Below, in pieces: positions 24,660 through 37,967 of a stretch of DNA of 64,000 bases. Location: the NCBI RefSeq assembly GCF_963576615.1, contig NC_088716.1, positions 60,792,228 to 60,856,227 of the forward strand, in the 5' to 3' direction. A program made the position numbers and the translations under genes. How positions within the stretch are numbered: the stretch's first letter is position 1; every line of letters starts with the position of its first letter. The notes below the pieces were generated by a model. The model had not been told where the DNA came from and ran no database searches. It saw only the letters and a list, made by a program, of their open reading frames with translations. This stretch comes from Watersipora subatra (Eukaryota > Bryozoa > Gymnolaemata > Cheilostomatida > Watersiporidae).

Positions 24660-25610
24660 GTCATCAGAAGAGACCACAACACCCCAGGTATTTCCTCAAT
24701 TGCCCATAACAAGACAGAACTTCAACTCAAAACAAGAAGTTTTCAACAATATCATAAGCTATCTATGCCGATTAAAGACACCAAGCTGAAAGATGCTAGT
24801 GGCAAATAATAGGAAAAACATCATCATTTCGTCATTGCTTTTGAGTCAGCACCCAAATCTGTACATGGCATTGCTCAATATCTTTTCAGCAACTACCCTT
24901 ACATCAACTACCTCCTAACCTTTTAGATCAACCAGGATCACATTGAGATTCTGCTTTCCACAATACAATCTAAGGGTGGCTATAACAATAACCCGGATGT
25001 GCAATGCTTTAGATCTGCACTTTGAGCACTGCTCATAAAAGCAGATATCACACCAAGTCCCAATGCTAATTGTACTGATCTTGATGTGAGCAGAGCTGAA
25101 AAACTGGCCAACTCCTGCTACATTCTCTGGCTAGAAAGAAAAAGAAAGAAGAGACAAAAGCTGAGGAAGGTGAAGATGAGGAGTTCGGTGATGAGGATTT
25201 TTTCCTAACTCAAATGTGATGAGTGTATCAAGTTCTTGACTGATGTAGATGTAGTGGGAAGTAGAAATAGTGATGACATAACCCTAATCTCAGTTAAAAA
25301 CAGAGGAGGATTGGTGACCAGATTGATAGGCCGGATATGTATTGCTGCAGAAAAGTGCCTACGTTCACACATGGATAACTATGGTATCACACAGAGAGCT
25401 TTTAAACAAGTAACAGACAATAACATGCATGTCTTATTACATAACCTCAAACAAGGTTTTACATGTACAGTGCATGCCAACAGTCTACTCAACACTATAG
25501 TAAATCGCTATACTAAAATCAGAATACACTATGCCGCTTCAAAGCAAGAATCTAGTTCAACCAACCTTAGACAAAAACTATCTCGTCTAGTTATTTTTAG
25601 TCATGTCTAA
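24660..25610 (+). pseudogene. P-element/THAP9-like transposase relic
   Basis: One frame reads INQDHIEILLSTIQSKGGYN followed by NNPDVQCFRSAL, matching the Q-D-H-x-E...GG-x-N-N-P motif of P-type transposases. Further on, NRGGL and a stretch with LLNTIVNRYTKIRIHYAASK match the C-terminal region of such proteins. TAG just before the QDH block and TGA after it interrupt the frame. The longest intact piece is 25236-25610. Confidence 0.7.
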
Positions 25611-25685
25611 TGGGTGTTTAATACAGTGGTCCGGCGTAACTGCTTCTAAATCTCATTTGATTCATCAGTTTGTTATTAGTTTAAT

Positions 25686-25754
25686 TTCTATTTGGTCACT
25701 CTTTGTATTATCAATGATATAGTCATTGATAATACAAAGAGTGACCAAATAGAA
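25686..25754. repeat. Perfect palindrome, 32-bp arms, 5-base loop
   Basis: Arms 25686-25717 and 25723-25754 are exactly complementary with loop TATAG. It lies between the P transposase relic and the Tigger-like insertion. Confidence 0.95.
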
Positions 25755-25821
25755 TCTAAATCATTGGTATTATTCATTACCATGTGTGTAAGATTCTTGC
25801 CTTTCTCATCCAAAGTCATTA

Positions 25822-27882
25822 CAGTCATACTTCGACTTACGAGCTTAATGCGTTCAGAGACTGAGCTTATATGTCAATTTACTCGTATGTTGGTGCAATT
25901 TATTTATATATAGAACAATTAAATATATATTGATTGGTTTCCATACTCTAAAAATGCAAATAAAACACACAAAACAATATATTGTAACAGAAAGAACATG
26001 TTGGTTATTGTCCTGACTTACCACATGCTTTCAAAAAGCAACAAATAAAAAATAATGCAAGGAAATGTGATTAATTAAAATGTAAAATTAAATACATACA
26101 ATAGCAGCTAAGGCAAGCATTTGCCAGAGAGGGAGAGATAAGTTATCCTTCATTACAACAGTTGACTTTGATAAATTTGGATTTTATCCAAGTTTTAAAA
26201 GCCAAACTTGAAAGCAAACTTTTTCTTTAACTTAACGTAATTAAAATTTCTTCGGCGTTCATAGTTTGAAGTTTCTCGCTGGTTAGCTAATTTTTCTTTT
26301 GTTTCGCTCGCACGACCAGCCGGCCGTTTTAAGAGAAACCTATCTAAGGACGTTTGCCTTTGTCGCCCTTTCAACATGTTGCGATCAGGACGAACACAGG
26401 TGTCGTCACCAAGGGTTAATGTACGACCACTAGCCAATTTGTCCGAATGTCTATTTTTATAGTCTTGATAGATTGCACCAGCCTTTTTACGTAGCATCGT
26501 TTCAGCAATGATATAAAGCCCAAAAGGATAGCCGACGGCTATCATATGGGCGTGGTTTAATGATGGAGCTCTATTAGGATTGTGTTAGCCTGGGTTTCAA
26601 AGCAAACACAACTCTCGCGGGGCGGTCGCGTTGCCTTGTTAGGTTTTAGAAAACACGAATCGCTGTTATCGTTTCATTAGCTTATTCAGCCAGTAGACCC
26701 CGCGGGTCACAATAGCAAACATTGAATTTCTGCAATGTAGGGGTAATACCTAACCAAAATAATGTATCTAATCAAAATAAAACATTTCAAATTACCTACT
26801 TTTAGTAATTTTAAAATTAGTAAAGGTCGTAGTATATGCCTAAAGTTGAATATAATTACCCGAACCACGGCATTTTTTTTCTAGTTTTTGATTAATATTT
26901 TGCCACCCCTAATATAAAATGACAAAGTCTTTCATCGGTTTCACATTGTTTTACCTTGCCAATAAGATGGGACAGCAGGCAAAGCTGTGCAGTGTAGTTT
27001 TCATACTCAAAATCTAAATGCAAAACCGAATTTGAGCTATTTTACGATTGTGACTATTAATATCACGAATGCTTGTGAATGGCAACTGACTGATCATAAC
27101 GGTGACAATATTGGGATACTATATTTATTTGACAACAAAATGAATTCAACAGAAAAGTAAAATAACCACTATAGTTCATAATATTCGTAAATTTACAAGG
27201 TGCTTTATTCAGCATATTTGTTTGTTCGGGTGGCGTGTTCCGGTTAATCCCAACAGAGCTTCATCATTAAACCACGCCCATATGAGCGCCGTCGGCTATC
27301 CTTGGGGGCTGTATATCATTGGTTTCAGTTACGCAGTCACCGGCCAAGTGTTTGTCTTTTATCCAATGCCTGAGCAGTCTCTCTATCAGCGGTCGTGAAG
27401 ATCGTTGCGTCGTTTAGAAACTATGATTAGTCCTTTTGCAAATTAAATGCCTTCAATATAATCCTTGTGTTTGATAATTGTGGATGTATTTCCATCATAT
27501 TGCCGAGCTAGCTCAATCACGCATACACATTTCGCATATTTTTCAATAATTTTCCGTTTAATATCAATTTTTATCATTCGCTTTTTCTTTGCATTATCTA
27601 TCCTTTTACTGGCAAACTTTCGGTCTACGCACGATACTTTTAATTCACATAATTCTGCACTGAAAATCGCGCACAAAAAACATGGTACAAAAGTATAATC
27701 TGAGCAGTTGAAAAATACAGAGTGATGCTGTTCTCATAAAACACCTCCGACATACTGGGCAACTGACTCATGTGCTCGTATCTCAAACATGGCTCGTATG
27801 TTAGTGCTAAAACTTGCTTAAAAGCTGGCTCATACCTCAAGTTTCTCGTATGTTAGGGCACTCGTAAGTTGAAGTATTACTG
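25822..27882 (-). mobile_element. Tigger/pogo-like element (Tc1/mariner superfamily), inserted in the P element
   Basis: Termini are CAGTCATACTTCGACTTACG at the left and, as reverse complement, CAGTAATACTTCAACTTACG at the right, flanked by TA on both sides (25820-25821, 27883-27884). Minus-strand coding shows a CENP-B/pogo-type HTH (DIKRKIIEKYAKCVCVIELA, 27443-27600) and LLRHWIKDKHLAGD near 27390. A C-terminal part (ETMLRKKAGAIYQDYK, then RQTSLDRFLLKRP) lies at 26195-26500. The DDE domain is absent, so it is an internally deleted copy. Confidence 0.85.
26506..27321. mobile_element. Inverted-repeat element nested in the Tigger copy
   Basis: Terminal inverted repeats of about 75-80 bp start CAATGATATA(A/C)AGCCC and contain AAGGATAGCCGACGGC and ATGGGCGTGGTTTAATGATG. 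A perfect 7-bp duplication GTTTCAG flanks it (26499-26505, 27322-27328). It interrupts the Tigger reading frame between V-T-E-T and M-L-R-K-K-A. No coding sequence is seen inside. The superfamily is unassigned; a 7-8 bp duplication would fit hAT-like elements. Confidence 0.82.
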
Positions 27883-30429
27883 TATATAAGTTTTACATAT
27901 TTTCAATAAAATATGCAGTCTCAGATGCACAAACTATGGAAAAATTGAGCAGTTTTTAGTGCTAAGTCATTAGGAGTTAATAGATCAGCTGATTCGCTTT
28001 GCACATCACCATGACGCTGCGTCATGCTAATTATAGGCCTCACTTGTTTTGATTATTCGCATATCTAGGGTTTACTATATCTATGGTAGCACCCTAGGAA
28101 ATGGCAAAATACAAATAAGGTTTGCTAAGGAGCTGACTGTACCACGTGACAAGGTTCCCACTGTATAATACAGTATGTCCATGTCAATCACTCTTGCAGA
28201 TTAATACCCTGAGTGCACTATTTTGATTTCATGATTGGAAGTTGCCACCCGCCCCGTCTTTGAGACTGCCTATTAGTTGCCAACAAGCGCGGCGCGATAG
28301 ATTCAATCCCAGACCTTTCAGAATGCATATGCAGCAAATATGAAGTGTTGTATCCAAGCTATATAATATTTACATTTGGTATGCAAAGCTGGCCGTGTTT
28401 ATAAATATACTGCATTACATGCCATGACTCTCTAAAGGGATGAGATTAATCGTACTGCTTGATTATAAATCTGCAAATGTGTACATCATTTCCTTATACA
28501 ATAAACCATTTTACCGAGCAGCAGGTAGCTTCATGAAGTGTAGAGACTGCCATTTCATAAGTGCACTCGAAAGGCCAAAAATAGACTTATAGCTATTCCA
28601 TTGCCTCTTGCTTATGTTACTAAGAAGATTCAGCCAGACCACTTTTCTGGAGTGTCTTAAATTACACATAAAAGAGGTATTGCACCGCAATATGAGCTTC
28701 AGCGCAGAGCCGTCTTAACACTAGTTTCTCGTCATTTGCATACCATTGACAAGAACTGTTTAGTGCGAGAGACTGAAAAGTTAATACGGGACATTTAAAT
28801 ATGGCGCAGACTTTTCCGTTACTTCTAGAATCTGGTTTAACCTTGCCTTGTTATCATTTGCCATGTTGAGTAACCATAGCGATGTAGTGTTTAGATGGGA
28901 AAAATGTATAAGAATGGCGACCAATAGAAGTGCTGTTGTCTCGCCCGTTCACGCATTGACTAATTGTCTGTTTTGACATATTAAGTCATAAGTCTGTGTT
29001 TTGTTAGCAAGCTGACCTCTTTATGTCACAACTAGAAGCTGGCATCACGAGTGATGCAAATTGATTTTTTGTTCTTCTAATATTAACATACTTGTTGAAA
29101 AATGAAACATCATGATTATATTGGATTATTTCATTATAATCATTAGATTATATTATTTATAAATAAATGTAATAATAAAATGCTGTAAGTTTTAAAAAGA
29201 TGTTTATTGGTCGCATTTCATTGACTAATTCTTTTAGCATTTTAGAACTCTTATAAAAGTAAAATATTTGGTGCGTCAGTATGGTTAATTGAAACAAGAG
29301 AATTTATACAAATTATCTTCAACTCACAATGTAATTGAGAAATACTACAGAAGCAGCGCGGGAAATGTTACCAGCTAGTAACTCTGTCATAAAGTATAAA
29401 AAGGAATGACCAGCTAGTTCCATACCATATGCTGAATATCAGCGCCACCCTTCTACTCCAGTTAGGTTTCACTTTACTTCATATCGAACTAAACTGCTAG
29501 TTACGGCCCCTACTATTATAGACATCTGATTTGATTGAATGTAATTCCTCTTTAATATTGTACTAAGTTAAATTGTCCTTATGATGAGCAAGTCAGACTC
29601 TAGTCTCAGCAGAGCATCTTTGCTGGTAAATAAGACCAAAAGACCAGCTAAACACTGGGAATGAAAGACATTAAACCAACTTAGAGGAACCTAGACTAGA
29701 ATGTTCTCGCTACACCAAGTTATACAAAGGTCAATAATGGAACTTGGTCAATATAAATTTTATTTAAATAAATGCAACGCACATCATTACTAGTCAGGAC
29801 TGTAGAGGGCTGGGGTAGTAGTACGGGGTAGGGCAGCCACTTACAATGCACTGATATTGCCTGAGGTTTACATAACTGATTGAAATAGGGACCAACCCTC
29901 TGCCCTTAGCAGATCAGTATGAAGATACAAATCACGGCTATCAGCATAGAACCTTTGATTTATTTGTGTTGTCGCAGCTTTTAACACCATCATAAAGTTT
30001 GCACAGTAATAGCACTAGTTTATTAATAATAGAACTGCTATTAGTCTTCCATCAAGGTCATAATTTCCTACGAACTCCTGAATGATTTTCCTCTTTATTC
30101 ACATTCTATAACAACACTAACAGCTCGGCACTAATATATACTAACTTTTTGGTCTCTAAGCTAATTGCTGTACACAGTAAAGGAACTCCTAACACCCTGT
30201 AGCCTGTGAGCCTGCACAAAGGTGTTACTCAACTATGTAGCTTGATGAAATAGTTAATGGTAGTTTAATCAGAACATAGATATTGCTGCAGATCCTCGCA
30301 AAGTCTAGAAAGAGTGACGATCTCTCCTCAAATATACTATGAATGATGAGTCTTTAACAACAATTGCGAAGAAAACCATCATGCTATTTAGAGCTTGTAT
30401 GAGTGCATGCGAATTTGTTACCTACTAAA

Positions 30430-30705
30430 CAACTACTTATGTGCTTACATGCATACTTACATTACACGCATACTTACATACACTACAGGCAAGCATACTT
30501 ACATACACTACAGGCACGTATAATTACATACACTACATGCAAGCATACTTACATACACTACAGGCAAGCATACTTACATACACTACAGGCACGCATAATT
30601 ACATACACTACATGCAAGCATACTTACATACACCACAGGCAAGCGTACTTACATACACTACATGCAAGCATACTTACATACACTACAGGCACACAAAATT
30701 ACCAT
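30430..30705. repeat. 25-bp tandem repeat (about 10 copies)
   Basis: The unit is near ACTTACATACACTACAGGCA plus AGCAT, with AGG/ATG variants. Overlapping open frames are repeat artefacts. Confidence 0.9.
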
Positions 30706-31089
30706 GCGTTATTTGTTACTCAATAGTTCATTCTTACAGAGAGGGGCGAGTGTTGCTGAGGACAATGAGATATGGACTTGTTTGGAAGTTATGTGACAGG
30801 TCAGCGTAACAAGGAATGTAAATACATGTTATCACCAATATATTAGATTGGGGTATTGGCCAGACTACAAAGAGTAGGTTCCTACAGGACATTTTCTTCA
30901 AAAACCAAAAGTTGGTTCCGTATGCCTCCTGCTCCGTTAAGATCTAGACTATTTTCTTTATTATTTGTCATCAGTTTTTTATGAGCATATATACAAACAT
31001 TTTTATTTCTCTTACTGAGACAAATACACACACACGCGTGCATGCGCACACGCACGCATGCACGCACCCACGCACCCACGTACCCACGC

Positions 31090-31548
31090 ACCCACCCACT
31101 AGGGTACAGAGGCACAGAGGGTTTATAAGGTACCCCCCACACCTATGCACTACCCATCTTTATATTACGGTACAGAGGTACAGATGGTCTATAAGGTACC
31201 ACCCACACCTATGCACCACCCATCTTTATATTACGTTACAGAGGTACAGAGGGTCTATAAGGTACCACCCACACCTATGCACCACCCATCTTTATTACGG
31301 TACGGGGCACAGAGGGTCTATAAGGAACCACCCACACCTATGCACCACTCATCTTTATATTACGTTACAGAGGCACAGAGGGTTTATAAGGTACCACCCA
31401 CACCTATGCACCACCCATCTTTATATTACGTTACAGAGGTACAGAGGGTCTATAAGGTACCACCCACACCTATGCACTACCCATCTTTATTACGGTACGG
31501 GGCACAGAGGGTCTATAAGGAACCACCCACACCTATGCACCACCCATC
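31090..31548. repeat. Tandem repeat of about 60-66 bp (7 copies)
   Basis: Each unit has CACAGAGGGTCTATAAGG, CCACCCACACCTATGCACCA and CCATCTTTAT. Alternating units differ in length (TTATATTACG versus TTATTACGG), giving a higher-order pattern. It is preceded by a (CACG)-rich stretch at 31024-31090. Confidence 0.9.
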
Positions 31549-34368
31549 TTTTGTTTTTCTAAGGCTACAACTCGATCAGCTGGTTTTTAATGTAAAGATG
31601 AAGTGACAATCAAAATCTCTTCTTATTTATTATTACTTTATTTGTTGTTTTACATATAATTTAGTTTTATATGTAATTTTTACATAGTTTTTATAACCCA
31701 TTAATTTTTGAGACACGTATAATTATAATTATTATAACAATTATTATATTATAATAATATTATTATATGAAATACTGTATTTATCATTTATCTTTTGAGC
31801 TGCAAAACAAAGCAAATATAATTCAATACATTTTTAGAAGACGGTTTGGACATATGCAGCAAGTATTGGAACAAGATTAAGGTTTGACTGTTTAGCGGCG
31901 TCTAATATTATTTACTGTGTGCATGGAAAATAACCAAACTACTTAGAAAACTCTTTTACACTCTGCAATCAGAGAATGAGTATTTACTAATAACACTCAG
32001 GTTATGGGGAACTCCGTCTGAAAATAAAGAATTAATTGCAGGCAAGTGTTTTTTTGATTACGAGGATGTGTATTGAACCAACTCAATCATCCATTAACAC
32101 ACATTATGCCTTATGATTGATTGAATATCCAAGTTTATTATCTCTTATCATACAGTGTATATAGATATGCTAAATATACTCAGTGCTGCAACTGATCTTG
32201 ATCTCTTGTCGATATTCAATGATGCCACACGACTAGCTCGGAGTTTTTCTGTTTCGGAACCGTTTGCTTGTTTTCGCATCAGAATGCAAGCATTTATTTT
32301 GAAATCGAGTTGATTTACTTAGCCGAGCTAATGTAGTATTTAAACGAGTACTGAAGTTAATTTTTCAAGGATGATATTTACTTTATAAATCTTTAGCAGC
32401 AGTTAACTTTGCAAGCGACTAAACTAGATTTTTGGTTTAATGAAGCTAGAAAAGTAAAACTTTTAGAGAAATGGCAGATCTGCTGCAGTCTTATTAGTTA
32501 TTCTATTGTGTGATTGAACTGATTTTTTAAAATAGTAGTTAATATTTGTGGCTAGAAGAAGACAACTTCTCTAACAAACAAGCCATTTAGACATACAGCA
32601 GCTTATTTGGGCAGAAATCAAAAACACGAGCTATAATACCCGATGTCAAGAGTATGAGCTGATCTTACACTTGCAGCTTTCTAAGTATAGCAGCCAAAAA
32701 TTATTTTAATATTTCTTGTAAAGTAAAAAGCTTTTATCAAAGTTTTCTTTTAGAGATGAAAAGTTAAAATCCTTAAAAAAAGCCCATATTAGTTGGTCCT
32801 ATGTAGTGTTTGCTCATAGAGCATTGTGGACCATAAGTCCACATAAGGTCGCCCTTGCATGAACATTGCTTAATAGATGGCTGTTTATTAGTTTATCCTT
32901 TGTGCATCCTTTTGAAAAAGAATTTTGCTATGACAATGAAAACTATTAAAGCTATAGAAGATATACTTTTAATATACATCATTTGCAAATATGCATTTAT
33001 TTAACATAAACATTATTAACATAATTTAACAAACATATTTAACATAATTTAATTTATTCTATTTAACATGATGTCTGAAATGCAAAAGTTTGTTTAAAAT
33101 TTGTAGAATGAAATGAAACAGAAACATAGTCTGCTGCTGATACACTCTTCCAGTTTGATAAAAAAGAATTTAATGGACAGTCATGTCATGTCAAGCACCA
33201 CCACGCAATACCGATATTAAGATCATAGTATATAATAATTTCTTTATGGCTATATATTGTCATTATTAAATTTTACTCTCTACCCATCTAATGAACATGG
33301 AATAGCATACCATATCATGGCAAGTGGTAGGCGTTCCATCCTTGCAGCCTCTCTCCTTCACTGGTTTGCGAGTGCAACTCAGTTGCCAGAGCACCACTTT
33401 TATACTTCGAGCCCAGCAAGCACGTTTTGCATTGCAATCAGTTGCATACAATAAAATATGTCTAGCGAGTGTACATATTGATTGACGGCTATCTTTATAA
33501 TCGCATCCCATTGGCTGAATGCTCGCCTTTGCGCTGCTTTCTTTGTGGCATCAGACAATAAGCATGCTATTATATATTGACATATACTGCTGACCACCTT
33601 TGAGTTAAAAGCTGTTTTTATACATTTAGTACATTTTATTATTTCGCTTCGACTGACAGTCACAATAAACATTGATCAGGCTTTTAAGAATATTATTGAT
33701 TTTTACAGATTTTCCCACAAATGCTTACTCATTCGTTAATTTCTAAAGACATCATTCTTCTTAACTACATTCGAGATTTGCTGATTTGTGAATTAGAATT
33801 CACTGATTATTTATTTTGTGTAAGAAATGTAAAACTGTGAGCACAAAGGTCAGTCCGGTGTCAGCCAAACATAAGTAATGTTTTGCTTGTGGTCACCATT
33901 GATCACCACTGGTTGCTATTGGCTACCGGTGTTCAAAGGCAGTATTTATTGGCACCCTTGATACCACTATTGGCACTGCCATTGGCCATCATTCCTTAAG
34001 CTATAATTCATGCATAGGCTCCATGACTATAAAATGTCATTTTTTTCTCATGCAGCAGGCAAATTATCAAGAATAGAAAGTCCTAAAGCTGATGGTGGCT
34101 AATTAATACATACAGGTCGAGCTCAATAAAAACTTGCTTAACATTTAAAACTAAAATCTTCTCTGAGGTTGGAGGTAGTTAATTGATGCGTTAACCACAG
34201 CGATTAGCAAGCCAGCAAGGTGTAAAAGTGCTGTACAAACATATAATGTGCAGAGAAACATTGTACACCATACTACTTGTAAACAGTTTGTTTCTGTCCC
34301 GAAGAGCAAAGCTCTGGCAACAATGCCAGCTAATAAATGCAAGTTATGTAAACAATCAAATATCCTGA

Positions 34369-37300
34369 ATGCCAAAGGATGGAGTGAAAAGAAGCATGGA
34401 GTTCACAGATGGGCTGCATTCACAGTTTCTTCTGTTTCTCTCTGACGTTCTGGAGCGCCTGGCCACGCTGCTAGCCCAGGTTCTTCAAGCCTGCGCAGTA
34501 GTCGGAGTAATTTTGTGCCTCTATTGGTAAGTAAAACTTGATTCACTGTCTTTATTTAGTTCTTCACACTAGCCTTAGCACCATTGATTGTTGTTTACTA
34601 GAGTGTCGTTATATATCTTTAGCGGTTGGTTCTGCAGCACATGTTCAGGCACACGCACGAATGTTCAGGCAAATTTGTATCTCCTTACCTTCACATCTCT
34701 AAGGTTCCTTCTCTTGTATCTCCACACCTTCACATCTGAAAGGTTCCTTCTCTTGTATCTCCACACCTTCACGTCTGAAAGGTTCCTTCTCTTGTATCTC
34801 CACACCTTCACATCTGAAAGGTTCCTTCTCTTGTAACTCCACACCTTCACAATGAAGAGGTTCCTTCAGAACTAACTTGTACCTTTTCTTACACCTATAA
34901 AGTTTAGAGAGTTTTTCTTTTCTTATTTGTTCATTCGAGTATTTAAGTACTTTCTTGGCATTTGCAGTGTTTATAAAGAATGTCCTTTTTACTAAAATGC
35001 TGCCCTTAATATATGGTTAGGAATAGGAAAGAGCTAATAAGATAAAATGCTGCAGAGTTGACATGGAGAGTTTATAGATTGGTTTCTAAACCTAGTGATG
35101 GGGAATCTTAGAACAACATAGAAGATATGTGTGCTGTACGATCTCCAGCAGTTACCTTTCATTCAGGTTGTGTACAATCTGTAGGTATGAAAACTTTCTC
35201 AGTGAGAGAAAGACTTTAAGACACCATAGACCTTTATCAAAAAAAACCAAGCTAGCAAGAAGAAGGGCAGCGAGGTGGAGAACATATCGACCTGTGGGCA
35301 AAAAATGCAGATTGACATCTTCAAGCATTGAAGGTATAATTAGCCGTCGAATTTTAGTTTTTCATGTTTTATGATAATGCTTTCGTTTATACTATTAGAG
35401 CTACACATAAATGTCGCTCGAGTATAGAATATGGCAGTGCATTATCTTATATAATAATAAGGGTTTAAAAAGTTGAAGTTGTTCATAAAAGCTCTAAGTG
35501 GATATAATTCATTATCAATCAATAATTTGATAACTTACTAGAACAGCTACTACATTGATTAGAATATTAAAAAGTAACCCTTGACATTGATGTATGAATG
35601 AGTGAACTGCTAACCTCACACTTCTATTAGGAGAGTGGACAACTCCTTATTGAGTTACTTGTTTAAAAAATTTACATGTATCTAATCCGCTCTGTGGCTT
35701 GGTTCGACTTTGTCAACAACTCTGTCACTTATAACAAGCCTATCACTTCTGCTAGTCTATAAAAAACAGTAGATTATAAAATTCATGTAATTCATAAAAT
35801 ATAAGTTCCATGGTAAAACACAATATAATAATGTAATATATAATAATAATAATATAATAATAATATAATGTATTTGCTCTGATGACTTCCATTTTTTTGT
35901 AACTGTCTCTTCCGCTGTCGACCCAACTTAATCCTTGTCACACCAGCCAACATAGACATCTATCTCAATATCATCTGTCAGTTTTATGTGAGAGCTTGCA
36001 ATTTATATGCCTATTTTTATTCAAAAACTTTGTTGATCGAAATTCGTAATAGTCAAATAGTGCCTTGAGGGTTCACTAAACTTTAATGGATTGTAGAAAC
36101 CATAGATGAAGAGGAAAATGTTGCGCAAATGAGTGACAGGACAGCCTTTGCATCACCAGCAGCTCCTAAAAATGTTTTTCTTGCAGGTAATATAAATACT
36201 GTAACTCTCCATATATCAATAAAATGTTTTACGAGCTGACAACAATTTGTGTCAGTATAGAGCCTAGAAAACAAACACATTCACATTTACAAATGCTACT
36301 GTATATGTGTAGCGCGTGCTACTAAGATAAGTAAAAGAATGCTTAATAATTGTCTGAGAAGAGATTTATTTTATGAGAATAAATTTCATTTAAAAGTAAT
36401 TTCGAGATGATGTGCAAATGTCCAACAAAACTTACGAAATTCTGTGTTATTATCTTAAGTCTCAACAAACTACTAAATGATGTCAAACTTTTGGGATTAG
36501 ACGACATTTTTTAGGCTTGTCAGGCTCTAAGTAGTTTGGATGTTTAATTTTTGTCATAAAGGTATTCTGAAGATTTATCTCTGCAAACCAACACTTAGTG
36601 AAGTTGAACATAATAAAGATACATGTATTTTATAATATTCTTAAATGTATGTGTTTCATCGCCTTCAAACAACGAAGTTATATATCTTATCAATGAATAA
36701 AAAAGTCTTCACCGTAATCTAGTAACACAAATACAGTTATCTCAGATACTTAGCCGATGATATATAGATGCTTCATATCTAAAAATAGAACTCTATATGT
36801 ATATTTCTCAAAGTATGTCTGTATGTCGTATATTTGTCTGCATTCCGGCTATAGCTATTATTAGAATAGTTTCAGCCAGACAACAATGCAGACGCACCGT
36901 CATGGCTTACTGTCATTAGAAGCCTTGTGTACTGATATTTTCCATTGGAGATGTGCCAGGATAATAGTGGTAGGTGAGCAAGTGAGCAAGTGGTAGGCAA
37001 CTCTCATCTCTTCTTATTGCTTATAAGCTGATTTTTAATACCGGGGCAATGCCGGAGGGCACAGCTAGTCTATCTATATTGAAAAAGAAGCTAGCCAAAA
37101 TAATATCTTGACATTGTTTAGCTGATCAGTTCATATTACTTAGTATTAAAATATACATTGTTTTGACAAAGCATAAACTTGACAAAATGAAACATAAAGT
37201 TGGTGCAATTAAAGTTGTTACAAATATACAAATGGAAAATATGGTAATGTGCCAGTAACCAGACTAGCGTGAGCCACAAAAAACTTACAAACATATTAAG

Positions 37301-37967
37301 CAGTTCAGCGAGCAAATGACACGGTGTCCCTGAGCAACATGAAACATGAAAGACTATCAACCTTCCGTATTAAATTCTTATTAAATTAATTTCTATTAAA
37401 TTCATATAAACATATCTCAGCCTAGGTATGAGCTCATATCCACTTATTTTTTGGACTCTTCACATATTAACAAAAACAATTTGTGGTCCATAATAATAGT
37501 ATTTATCTTACTATACTAAGAGTTGTCTGTCCAAAGCAATGCTTAGAGGTTAAAAACTGCATCACACAGAAATTGAACTTGAATATTCGGCTTAGCAGCC
37601 AGGCGCCCTCGACCACCTTGATGTATTATAGAATTATTGTGCAGATCTTTCCTACACATGATGTCTCTCACTAGTATATATAATATATTTGATATGTGTA
37701 CATATATTTGTAGAAAACTCTGTGACAAGTGATGACAACTCTTTGTTTAGCTACCTGCCTGAGCTTACCAACGAGCATGGTGAGACTCAATTTGACCTGG
37801 AGTGGAATGACTCATTTAATTTTACACTTATACCAACGTTTGAAGGAAGGGAAACCAATCATACCCCGCCTTCAACCCTCGGAAACAATAGCTCTCAGAC
37901 CAATGAACTCGCTGAACCTCGGCCTAGAACTCGTGTGAAGGATTTGCTCTTTGGTTGTTTCAAATAA
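34369..37967 (+). CDS. Unrecognised protein, probably single-pass membrane
   Basis: Exons 34369-34526, 35185-35333, 36097-36186 and 37714-37967. All have GT-AG borders and consistent phases, and together encode 216 residues. I do not recognise the family. The N-terminal 60 residues contain an amphipathic helix and then a hydrophobic segment (QVLQACAVVGVILCLYW), which suggests one membrane span. A strongly basic stretch follows (KKTKLARRRAARWRTYRPVGKK), consistent with a cytosolic side. The C-terminal 120 residues are acidic and Ser/Thr/Asn-rich and look disordered, ending in a short basic Cys-Phe-Lys tail. The first in-frame ATG after a stop is 34369; ATG 34396 is an alternative. The continuous phase across four exons is the main evidence that this is a gene. 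No repeat or transposase features are seen in it. Confidence 0.62.
34690..34855. repeat. Tandem repeat of about 36 bp (4 copies)
   Basis: The unit contains CACATCTGAAAGGTTCCTTC and TCTTGTATCTCCACACC. It lies in intron 1 of the unrecognised membrane-protein gene. Confidence 0.9.
36795..37071 (-). mobile_element. Composite interspersed repeat, copy b
   Basis: On the minus strand, head CTAGCTGTGCCCTCCGGCAT and tail AGCTATAGCCGGAATGCAGA, then ACTTTGAGAAATATACAT. Similar to copy a in length and body. Located in intron 3 of the unrecognised membrane-protein gene. Confidence 0.75.

Larger units (their letters stand above)
24442..28085 (+). mobile_element. P-superfamily DNA transposon (degenerate, with nested insertions)
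   Basis: Ends are inverted: CATAGATATAGAAAACCCTAG at the left, and the reverse complement CATAGATATAGTAAACCCTAG at the right. Similarity continues through GTGAGGCCTATAATT. The element is flanked by a perfect 8-bp duplication GTAGCACC (24434-24441 and 28086-28093). An 8-bp duplication and CAT-starting termini are characteristic of P elements. A THAP9/P-like transposase relic lies at 24660-25610. Tigger-like DNA (25822-27882) is inserted inside. Without it the element would be about 1.6 kb. Confidence 0.85.
28094..34368. other. Gene-poor region
   Basis: No multi-exon model could be assembled on either strand. Apart from the two tandem repeats at 30430-30705 and 31090-31548 I see only AT-rich sequence with short open frames. 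32200-32520 has a short block (GCTAATGTAGTATTTAAAC) that resembles 39650-39670. Confidence 0.5.

Noticed and set aside
30403..31606. Open frames of 86-193 residues around two tandem repeats
   Set aside because: They follow the repeat units and have no similarity to proteins I know.
33257..33672. Overlapping open frames of 65-90 residues on both strands
   Set aside because: No splice context or recognisable motif; typical chance open frames.
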